Part shown: piece by piece, positions 11,459 through 21,263 of the stretch | How positions within the stretch are numbered: the stretch's first letter is position 1 | Layout of the letters: every line of letters starts with the position of its first letter | Assembly (NCBI GenBank): GCA_946800325.1 | Contig: OX326958.1 | Location: 6,458,001 to 6,522,000, forward strand | DNA length: 64,000 bases | DNA from: Luzula sylvatica | Lineage: Eukaryota > Streptophyta > Magnoliopsida > Poales > Juncaceae | Direction of reading: 5' to 3' | The notes under the pieces: generated by a model | Database searches by the model: none | The model's input: the letters and a program-made list of their open reading frames with translations, nothing else | What the model was told of the DNA's origin: nothing | Translations under genes and position numbers: made by a program

Positions 11459-12116
11459 GGTTGAACTTGAGATTCTTCTTGAGTTTTTCAGGTTTGAATT
11501 GAGATTTTAGTGTTGTGAAGATTTATACAACAGTGAAAAGCAAGGCTAAGTTAAATGGACGATTAGATGCACTTTCATTTGGCATACAAGAAGGGTAAGT
11601 TAAATGGACGATCACATGTGGCATACAAGACAAAAGGGATCAATTGAACTTAAAAATATATATATCGCTTGTTTGTTACAATTGATTCCCTATTTTTCTA
11701 TTTGTTAAGGTTAGAATTTTAAGTTCAATATAAACAAGAAGCGCAAAAATGTACTATTAAAACAATTGATTGTAACAAACAAGCGATATATTTTTGCGCT
11801 ATTGATTCCCTATTGTTTATATTAGAATTTTGGCATACAAGACAAAAGCGATATATTTTTCTAACCTTAAAAAATAGAAAAATAGGGAATCAATTGTAAC
11901 AAACAAGCGATATATATATTTTTAAGTTCAATTGATCCCTTTTGTCTTGTATGCCACATGTGATCGTCCATTTAACTTACCCTTCTTGTATGCCAAATGA
12001 AAGTGCATCTAATCGTCCATTTAACTTAGCCTTGCTTTTCACTGTTGTATAAATCTTCACAACACTAAAATCTCAATTCAAACCTGAAAAACTCAAGAAG
12101 AATCTCAAGTTCAACC
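11459..12116. promoter_or_regulatory. Shared, bidirectional chalcone synthase promoter region
   Basis: Each arm has the same upstream region, so two identical promoters face away from each other. A TATA box, TATAAAT, lies at 12048-12054, with its mirror at 11521-11527, about 65 bp before each ATG. Upstream are a palindromic E-box CACATGTG at about 11955-11962 (mirror at about 11613-11620), the usual bHLH site type in flavonoid promoters, and AACTTACC words resembling MYB sites. Promoter activity is inference. Confidence 0.5.
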
Positions 12117-12857
12117 ATGGTGGCAGTAGAGGAAATCAGACAAGCACAACGTGCTCAAGGGTCGGCCGCAATACTGGCCATGTCACACCAACAAACTGTG
12201 TGTTTCAGGCTGACTATCCCAATTTCTACTTTGGTATTACGAAGAGGGAACACCTCACCGACCTTAAGAAGAAGTTCAAGCGCATGTGTAAGTCTATTTG
12301 TACATTATATACAATTCGAGTAGTTAAGACTATATATCGAATGTTAAATATTTTTATTAAATTCTAGTTTACTTATCCTTACAAAAATATTAGCTCTGAA
12401 ATTGTAAAAAGGAAATTTAGGCTTTCAATAATGTTCCTTATTGAAATTAATTTATTCATTTTTAAGTGAGATTCCTTTTGCCCATTGTAAATCAGGCGAT
12501 AAGTCGATGATTAAGAAACGATACATGCACCTGTCCGAGGAGATCGTGAAAGAAAACCCAAATATTTGTGCATACATGGAACCATCATTGGATGCGCGTC
12601 AGGATATTGTCGTGGTCGAGGTTCCGAAGCTCGGTGAAGAGGCTGCTGTGAAGGCCATCAAGGAATGGGGCCAGCCAAAATCGAAGATCACTCATGTGAT
12701 ATTCTGCACTACGAGCGGAGTCGACATGCCTGTCTGTTAAACGCTTCATGATGTACCAACAAGGTTGTTCTGGCGAAGGCATGGTGCTTCGCATGGCTAA
12801 AGATCTCGCATAAAACAAATCGCGGGGCCAGAGTATTGGTAATTTGCCTAGAAATGT
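12117..12857 (+). pseudogene. Chalcone synthase-like pseudogene (right copy, truncated)
   Basis: Exon 1 (12117-12287), the intron (12288-12494) and the start of exon 2 (from 12495) nearly match the left copy, including the exon-1 frameshift. Extra damage: 41 bp are missing after GVDMP (about 12730), which creates an early stop; a nonsense change and small insertion follow AKDLA (TCTCGCATAA); and homology ends near 12857, soon after the region encoding the catalytic Cys motif. A short duplication, TAGAAATG...TAGAAATG, marks the breakpoint. No C-terminal half is present, so no enzyme can be made. Confidence 0.85.
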
Positions 12858-14202
12858 GGCTAGAAATGTATTTTGGCAGGTAATTTTTAAGGTACTTTCA
12901 TCTTTTATACATTCTGGCGTATTTTATATAAGAATTTTTTTTATTAAATATTAATTATACGTGTGAATATTATGTAAATTTGAAATACTGTGATATTTTA
13001 ATTTTTTGTTCAAAGATATAATTAACATAACAATAATAAATTCACTCATGTTTTTTTTATTGTATTAATGATATATGAATATGAATTATTTATGTTAATT
13101 ATATACATGCAGATTATTATATGAATTAAAAAGAATGTCCAAAAAAGTAGCTTTGTCAAATATCAAAATGAAATCAAATTACTTTATATGATTCATTTTT
13201 AACTATCTTTTTTTTTTTTGCAAAACTCTTTTTGAACTATCTAAAAAGTGAGAATATGAGGGCTTTTCCAGAAGAATCAGGTGATGTGATTTCTCAGCAA
13301 AAAGCCCCAAAAAATAAAATACTAAAGAATATTCATAAAAATAAAAACTATACAAGAAAATAAAATAAAGAGAAAGAAAGCTAAAACGCTCAAACCGGAG
13401 ATAATTCCCCCACTCACCAAGCAAAAGTAGAATACCTATTTTAGTATGTAAAAATCAGGATGCATTCTAATCACCAGTAGAGAACCTAACTCAACAAAAC
13501 GTAGATCATAATCTAAATTGAATCATGAAAACTCAAAAATGAACCATGAAATTGTGCAAGTATTGTAAATATGCAAACTAGCCCTCACACTTGTGCTAAT
13601 TTCATTATCGTGTTTTTCTAATTTACTTCTCGAATAGCATGAAAGATTAACACAAGCCCATGTGAAGCTAATTGCAATTTACTCTGCAATTTTCTCTGCA
13701 ATTCATTTTAACAAGGTCATGTGAACTAACTGCAATTAACTCTGCAATTTACTTTGCAATTCATTTAATTCAGAAGTTCCCCAAAGAGAGCTGATACAAT
13801 TCTTTTTAACCAGTGTTTTAATAATTGGAGACAATTCTTAAGAATAACGAGATCTGGAGATCTTCTCGAAGTTTCAAAATCCGAACGTTGGAATCAACGT
13901 CCTTCTCTTTATATACGCCCCATCAGAACGTTGGAAGCTTCAAATCGTCTCTCCTTCTTCCTTCCTAAAGTTCTGTCTTTCTCATCAGACCACTTCTCCC
14001 CTTACTCCATTAATGGCGACTAGGGCTTAATGGGAAGGAGTCTTCTCTTTATGTAATTTATGGGTCTCTTCTTTTCAATCCAATTAATGGCGACTAGATG
14101 ACCATATATCTCTTCCCAAGCAGAGCGAGAAGCCATATTTCTTCCCTGAATCACGAGCAGCAGTAAAAACGATCGATTTTCTGGCAGATCGTGAACCAAA
14201 CT
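12858..14202. other. No gene recognised
   Basis: AT-rich sequence right of the chalcone synthase repeat. CTGCAATTTAC-like words recur around 13670-13770, and a somewhat GC-richer stretch lies at 13850-14200. I see no convincing frame. Confidence 0.4.
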
Positions 14203-14210
14203 ACTGCAGC

Positions 14211-14952
14211 CAGTGTTGTAAAAAACGGTGTAAAACGGTGTAAAACGGTAAAAAAACGGTAAAACGGTGCCAAACCGTCCCGTTTTTTGCAAGAAAAATT
14301 CAAAAAACGGTCAACCGTTTTTTTACCGTCTTTGACCTTTTTTTTGTCAAAAAACGTTTTAAACGTTTTTTTTGACCGTTTTTTTCATAAAACAGATTTT
14401 TTTTTTAATTTTTTTTTTTTTTTTTTTTTTTTAGTGTTTTTTTTTTGGCATTACAAACCGGTAACTGTTTCGTAGTAAATTTGGAGAGAGATCAAATGTT
14501 CTCTTTCAAATAACAATTGTAATTAGTGGTATTTTGTGTTTAATTCTTACATGAACAAGGTAATTCTGATCCAGTTTATCATGGTTAATTATTTTGTGTA
14601 TAATTTCGATTGACGCATCTAATTAGTTGATTGTTTTGTCTAATTAGATAGCTAAGAATATTTATTCTGATATGTTTAGGTCGATGGACATTTATTCGAT
14701 ATGTTTTATTAATATTTCATATGTTTTTTTTAAATTTTAGACTTTCGTGTATGTTTAAGCTGAATTATAAAAATTGAATTATTATATTTTTGTTAGTTTT
14801 ATTTTTAAATTTCTATTATAATTGTTATAAAATATTGCCGATTTAAGTAACCGTTTTTTAACCGTTTTTTTACCGTTTTACGACCGTTTTACAGTAAAAC
14901 ATTAAAACGGTGGCCGACCGTACCGTACCGTTTTCCGTCTTTTGCAACATTG
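14211..14952. mobile_element. hAT-type MITE with ACGGT subterminal repeats
   Basis: A 742-bp element flanked by an exact 8-bp target duplication, ACTGCAGC (14203-14210 and 14953-14960). The ends are inverted repeats: CAGTGTTGTAAAAAACGG on the left, CAATGTTGCAAAAGACGG read inward from the right. Both ends are crowded with AAACGGT / ACCGTTT words, typical of hAT transposase binding clusters. There is no coding capacity; a long T run lies at about 14397-14432. Confidence 0.85.
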
Positions 14953-14960
14953 ACTGCAGC

Positions 14961-15815
14961 CTTGATCTGAGTCGTTGAATCTGGCAGGCAGATGGCGAGT
15001 TTAGCAAACTCCTAATCAGGTATATTATACCTCGTGTCCACTTCATGGCTAATTTAATTGTGAAATTCTTTCAAAAAGACCCTAAATTGTTTATTTGAGT
15101 TAACTAATTTTCTTCGACAGTCTTTATCGTGGTCATCTATATTAGTTCTTAAAGACATGTAGTGACTGTTTCTGCAATTTTTGACTCTTTTTGCGATTTA
15201 GACATTGTATTTCTCGTTAAGTTTGTGCAATTTAGCAATTTATCCTTTAATTTACACACTATTAGGCAATTTCTTCTCATAGTATTAGTTTTTGCAATTT
15301 AGCCAAAACTCTTGAGCTTTTAAAACTTGTGATGAATACATGGATGGATTTTTTTTGTTTCAATTTAGGCATAACACATGGCCATTTCTGTTTCAAATTT
15401 GCATTTGATAATTATAAGGATATATAATTATTTTTTTTGTGTTTTAGAAGGGGCAAAAAGATAGCGAGGGGCAATTTGGTGAATTACAACCGAGGACCAA
15501 AACTGTGCTGGACACAGCCATCTAAGTTTCTGAGAAATTACTGTTCTTTCTCATCGGAATTTCTCGACATAATACTTTGGATCTGTATAAGGTAATTTTG
15601 AATTTTACCCATTTTTAATAATTCAATATATTTTTTCAATAATTTAATTTAATTTGTTTTTACAATTGATGCAGAAATGCAATAAATTGGATGATCGAAT
15701 CGAATTCAGGAAAAGAAGAAATAATCTCCAAACAAGAAATCCAAGCAATGTTGCATGTCAGGAAAAGAAGCAACATCTCTATGTCTCTGTGGCTGTGCTT
15801 GTTTATTTTTTATTG
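14961..15815. other. No gene recognised
   Basis: The sequence continues the unit that the hAT MITE interrupted. GCAATTTAG-like words recur around 15170-15310. No convincing coding frame. Confidence 0.4.
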
Positions 15816-15942
15816 CATGAAAGAATCCATGAATGGTGTCGTGGCACTTTGTGATTGGTTGCAATTTTTACCCAACTTTATTGCAACCAATCACGAGGTG
15901 CCACGTCACCATTCATGGAAAAATTCATGGATTCTTTCATGG
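15816..15942. repeat. Long foldback hairpin
   Basis: A left arm of about 50 nt from 15816 (CATGAAAGAATCCATGAATG...) pairs with the right arm ending at 15942 around a loop of about 16 nt. The right arm has an extra 12-nt bulge (TTTTTCCATGAA). It could be a tiny MITE or a precursor of small RNA. It is not a protein gene, although two frames cross it. Confidence 0.7.
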
Positions 15943-16270
15943 CTTCTATCATTACTCATTATTTTGAAGGGTTGTACTAATGTTGGAGGAACATACATGA
16001 TATTTTGAGATTTTAGTTAATACTAACATGTAAATGGACAATTTAATCAAGTGAGTCAAATTTGGGTTGTACTACAAATATATTCTTCTCCATTTATTTT
16101 TTCAAAATAATGTATGTATTGATTCTTGAAAGATTCTCTCGTTTTTTAAATACTAATATGTAAATGGACATTAATAATGCATGAACGATAAATATTTAAT
16201 TCTCTCATTTTTTATAAGATGATCCAAACAAAAAATGAACAATTCACCATTATAAGATGTCGTATCATCA

Positions 16271-16291
16271 CTCTTCTTCTTCTTCTTCTTC

Positions 16292-16327
<36 letters not shown>
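16271..16327 (+). repeat. (CTT)n followed by a run of 35 C
   Basis: A short CTT microsatellite passes directly into 35 consecutive C (16293-16327). Uninterrupted C runs this long are rare in plant DNA and are prone to sequencing error. Confidence 0.8.
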
Positions 16328-16330
<3 letters not shown>

Positions 16331-16379
16331 TGGGTCAGTGGTTACCTAATCCTTCCGTTTAAAACGAGATCTTCATTAT

Positions 16380-17000
16380 GGAAATCTGTAGAGGCGATGC
16401 CCATTTTCAAACTCATTCCTCAAAAGCCTCATTTCAAGGATCTCCCCAAGTAATTTAGTTCAAAATTCGTTATTATTTCGAAATATATTTTCATGAATTT
16501 AATTAATTTCAATTAAATAACAGGAACGAAGAAATGTGTGGCGGCGTAACACTCGGTCTAATGGTTTCATCACAGACTCAATCACTGAATTCTCATTTAA
16601 ACAATGACGTGGCAGCCTATCAAGAAAAACTGTCCTATTTAGACGCATTCGAGACACACGGGTTTAATGTAGATCCGTTAAGGACCCGTTTGAATAAGTT
16701 ACTAGCGGTGAAACAAGATATTAGCGAAAAGGTTTCGAGAGCGACCGAGAAGGAGAGACAGGTGGCCCAGAGATCCGTGGTTAATCACTCCATTCCGTAC
16801 TGGCCGAAGTGGTCAAGATTGACGCTGACCTGGCAGAGGTTAAGAAGAAGATGAGCAAGTTGCGGGAGGAGGAGAAGAGGCTTCGGGTTTTGAGCGAGAG
16901 GTGTTTAAAGACGTGCATGGAAAATACGGATTTCATTTCCAGGATTATTTCTTCGATAAGTGGAGATGTGGAGGCAGCTGAAGAGAAGAGAGGTTCTTGA
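16380..17000 (+). pseudogene. Coiled-coil protein gene fragment, frameshifted
   Basis: A first exon may end at about 16449 (KPHFKDLPK, then GTAATTTAG), joining a second exon that starts after AACAG at about 16524. The second exon reads about 95 residues, including LDAFETHGFNVDPLRTRLNK, up to HSIP near 16797. There a one-base shift moves the frame into a heptad-rich stretch (VKIDADLAEVKKKMSKL to GDVEAAEEKRGS) ending at 17000. The pattern suggests a coiled coil. I do not recognise the family with certainty. It could also be a real gene with an uncalled small intron. Confidence 0.4.
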
Positions 17001-18314
17001 CGATTTCGAGGGAGCCTTATGGGAAATGATTAATGAAGGACTTTTCTATAATTTAGGATTTTGTCGTATTTGTATGTATTGCTAATATGTTATGAATGGG
17101 GTTCTATATTTAGGGTTTTGACGTATTTGTATGTAATGGTGATATGTTTTGTATGGCGTGATGATTAGCCTTCTAATTAGGATTGGACCAGTACTATTAG
17201 CTTTGCATCATTTTGTGAAATATATTATGATTTTAATCAATTTTGTATGTATTTTATGATATTTTTTATTGCACAAGTGCCTCCCGTTGTACATACTGTG
17301 TAGTGTGTGTATTGATAATTTTTCATCTCTCTCTCTCTCTCTCTACTCTTCATGGAATTTTAAAGCTCGTTCTCACACACAAACAATCATATTATTCGTG
17401 GATATATGTTGCCGAGTTGTATCATAAATAAAAATCACCATGACAACTCTACGAGCACCTTTAATATGGAATAAAAGTTGTTTGATTCTCCCTCCTCTTT
17501 TTACTTTGGCCAAAATATTATAATGAACTAAATTGGAGAGGGAAAGGAAAAGACACTGGAAGAGAAGATAATTGACCTGAAGCCAGATTTCAAGAAAATT
17601 CACCAAGTTCAGAGAATCGAGAAAAACGAGATCTCAAAAAATGTGACGTACCGATTCAATTCGATGTGATTCAGTAGAAGTTGAGGTACTGGAGGGATCA
17701 GGTACTGTTTCTACTGGAGGCGATAAAGGTAAAATGGAGGAGACTTATGGGTTAATTAATTTAGCAGTTAGAAATAATGAGATTAAGGAGAGTGTTGTAG
17801 TTTTATTCAAAGTCCAGGAAAAGAGTCAGAGTTGAAGACCGGAGGAGTCCAGTCTTCAACTCTGGTCAGTACAACCAAAAAGCCATGCTATTCAATCTCA
17901 TAAAAACTGGTCAGTACAACTAAAAGGCTAAAATATTTACTTTTTGCCCCTCATAAGGTTACACAAATTGGAAATAGTTCCATCCATATTTATGTTTTTC
18001 TAATATATTCTTTAACATTGAAATTTGAAGGGAACCAGAGGCGTACTGTGAGGATGTGTGCCAGTAAACATAAATGACGAGCTGGCGAAATAGTTTCCTG
18101 ATGCAACTATTTGGATAATTTGATAATTGGAGACGAAAGCATACGACAAGAGGGAGTATTTAGAGTCTGTCTCGATCCTACACTGTAATTTTACTCATTA
18201 CAGGAAGATTGCCATGGCAATATATGAGGTACACCCAAATATTACCAAACAATATCTATTTTCTTTAAATCTCACAAAATAAGAATCGCAATTTGAATTG
18301 AAATTCAATTTTTT
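17001..18314. other. No gene recognised
   Basis: Intergenic-looking sequence with a short (CT)n run at about 17326-17344. An inverted pair near 17829-17868 reads AGAGTTGAAGACCGGAGGA on one side and TCCAGTCTTCAACTCT on the other, a small hairpin of 14-16 bp. Confidence 0.4.
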
Positions 18315-20179
18315 ATGAGAATGCAGGGAGTGAATAAGAAGAAATGGCTATTCCTTTATCGGGACAGTACGAAGTGGCTGATACAAAAGAAGATGAACCC
18401 TATCCTACAGCAAGTTCTGCGAAGCAAAGAGATGGTACAAAAGACATGGAGTAGAATTGTTCAGATGCTCAACATACCTAGATTCAAACGAGAGCCTTGT
18501 CACTGGTGGTTGACTCCCTTAAAGGTAAATAATTGGCCGAGTTGATTATCATAATTTGTTAATATTTTTGATAATTTCTGATTGATGGCATTTTCGTCAT
18601 TATTTGCTGCAGATTGGGAAGAAAAAGGGGGGAGATTAATTGGATTGGAAGTAGATGAACACACTAGAAAGAAATTTCAATTAGGAAGAGCTGCTACCCA
18701 TCAGTCCTCCGACGAACATGTCAGAGCGGAAGATTTACGGCTCGGACTCTTGCTGGACTGGAACCCTCTAAACCCATCTTCTCCATTATTCTAATTACTC
18801 GGATTTATCCTCATGTGCTCTTAATGTTGTTCGAGAGTAATTTTCGTCGAAGATGAATCTGCTTCCACAATTCGCGATTGTTCTGCCCGACCCGTTCGGA
18901 CACAACGTACTTCTTTACAAACTTCTTCAGAAATATTGCTCGATCTTGTAGCAACGGACCCCACGAGACTGAACGAGGGGCTATACGTTATGAACTTCGT
19001 GTACGAACCTCGGTCAATGACTTTGCTCGACAGTCCACTGTGGCGAAGTCAGGAGATTCTTTGTGGAATTAAACTTAACTCAATCAGGTAGTTGTTAATT
19101 TATCTTTCAATTTCCTTTATATATGCTTAAGTGTTAGTTCCTTTTCAACAATTTCTTTTATAAATCTTCTGTAGATTGGCCTGTATAAATTCTTGCGGAG
19201 GAACTTCCTCCTCTTCAGATTCGACCTGCGTCCATAATTCACGTTTGATTAAAACTGTGATGATATCTCATTGAGCGCACGGTCACATCGTGTATTTTTT
19301 TAGAGGGATGGGATGGTACATTCACAAGATCATTAAAGGATTTATTGGGTGGTGAAATAAGACGTGAATTATCTACTGTATCCTCGGCTATACATTGCTT
19401 AGGGAAGACATTGAGTACTTTAGACTGTGCGGTACCGCATCATGAATTTAAGAAAGAAAGCCTGAGGTATTTTTTGTTTTTCATGTACCTTTTTCTTATA
19501 TACCCCTCTAATGTTCATGATACTAGCGCATTTTTGCAATTTTAATGTTCTAGAAGGGTATTTTTGCGAACTTCGGCTCTTACCATGTTCTTTTTTAGTG
19601 ATTTTTTGGTAGGTTTGAAAACCCTAGAGAAGTGCATCCTTCGTTTTGAGAAGAACTCACGAAATCGTTCTGCGAGACCTCAAATGCTCAATTTATCTCA
19701 TTTCAAGGACAATTTCAACACACCTCGTACGTACATATTCGAAATTAGGACTACCAAATATGAAATGTTATTATATCTAATTTTTTATATATATTTAATT
19801 TTCGTCATGGATGAGAAGTGACGCTTTATTTCTTGAAGAAAAAACTCAAATGCTTTCGAATATCGGATACGACATCGAGACTGATTGCTTGGTAAGTCTT
19901 TTTTTCCCTTAATTCCGAGGACTTCTTGTAATTTCAAAAAACTGGAGGGTTTAAATGGAAATGTTTGCATTTGCTTGTAGAGAGATTCGCAGAGAAGGCT
20001 TGGGCGACCCAATGATTTCGAAGTTCAGCAGGTTTGTGCTATTTTTCACTTGTACCCCTATTCAAATTTTCAAAAGGGACATGTGCAAATAATAACTTTT
20101 GATTTTCTTCTTTTTCCCTTTTTATTTTAGCCACCCGAATCTTTCATTGGAGCGATGGAAGAGTAAAACAAAGAGATAA
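18315..20179 (+). CDS. Unidentified multi-exon plant gene, partial or decayed
   Basis: A series of exon-like blocks with splice signals on the plus strand. About 18853-19087 encodes SASTIRDCSARPVRTQRTSL to PLWRSQEILCGIKLNSIR. About 19300-19466 encodes SLKDLLGGEIRRELSTVSSA to HHEFKKESLR. 19599-19726 encodes GLKTLEKCILRFEKNSRNRS. About 19815-19891 encodes VTLYFLKKKLKCFRISDTTS. About 19981-20031 encodes EIRREGLGDPMISKFS, and the last block (about 20131-20179) encodes HPNLSLERWKSKTKR and a stop. Some junctions do not keep phase: a TGA would form between the fourth and fifth blocks. So the model is incomplete or the gene is decayed. Blocks at 18315-18525 and 18613-18795 may be upstream exons. I do not recognise the family. 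Confidence 0.35.
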
Positions 20180-20851
20180 TTCGAATGAAGAGAGAACCAA
20201 TTGAGGAAAGAGGAACTAGGAAGCATTAATTAGAGGAAAAAATCAAAAATATCAACATTTTATTTCGTATACAACATAGCATTTAAGACAGCCAATAAAA
20301 CATACATTATTTAATAATTATGTTGTGAACTCGTAACAAATATTCATGTCGGTAATATATTCATCTCATATCATGTCTTCTTATAACTAATAGTCAGGTT
20401 TTTCCGAATTTACGGCAAATACTTGTTCACTTAATTATACTCTTGCACGACTTCAAGGTGAAAGCCAGAGATAGTTTGTTGTGAAGTTCAAAATCAAGTT
20501 GTACAATCAAATGTGTATTTACTTGATTACAACACAATAAGTCCATGTCTTGAGTTATTACTCCTAGTAGTTTTTTAGGATTGATCATGTACCGAGCTAA
20601 TGTTTTAGCTCATCATTTTTTCCTGTGTTATTTTCCTTTGTTGTAATATTCTGTAATCACACAAGAGCCAAGAGCCACAGCTATCAATTGAACAAATAAT
20701 TATTAGTTCATACTAATATTATTCATGATGCAATGAAATTTCGATAAAATATCTATAATCACACAATTACAATTTTATTACATCCACGAATATCCAATTC
20801 ATACAATATCCAATATTACAGGGGCAGTTTGCTATATAAGATCAGAGGCAT
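20180..20851. other. No gene recognised
   Basis: AT-rich sequence between the unidentified gene and the MULE left border. Confidence 0.4.
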
Positions 20852-21263
20852 TTTCAAATAGGAAAATGTTGGACATCCCCGTTCTCTCCCCTGAGAGGCT
20901 TGATGCGCTGGCAGTAGAGTTAAGCCTTACACCGGGGTGGTAAACCGAGAGCGATGGCTCATTACGGCACATGTTCATCCTTAGATTTATTTGCAGAATT
21001 TACATCACATCAACATTCGCCATCTGTCAGCACTGCCACCTTTATCTTACATCCATCTTCTCACACGTATTTAGGTCACATCAAATTTATTTCTCTCTTT
21101 GTCCTTCCTTCTTTCCTACATTGTTAAGACTTCTTTCTCTTTCAGCTAATCTTTCTTGCTGACCTGAGTACATTTTCCATTGTTAAGACTTCTCTCTTTC
21201 TTTGTCGTTCTCTCTTTCTTCTTCTTTCTCTCTTTCTGATCTGAGCTTAACACGTCGAGCTCC

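Larger units (their letters stand above)
10680..12857. repeat. Large head-to-head inverted repeat of chalcone synthase
   Basis: The left arm is about 10680-11716, the right arm about 11859-12857, around a spacer of about 142 bp. Base x on the left pairs with base 23575-x on the right until the right arm loses 41 bp near 12730. Exon 1, the intron, the first part of exon 2 and about 400 bp upstream of the ATG are all included. The arms differ at only a few positions (for example one in the intron near 12379 and three in exon 2 before 12705), so identity is about 99%. Both arms carry the same exon-1 frameshift, so the duplication came after that mutation, or the arms were homogenised later. Confidence 0.9.
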
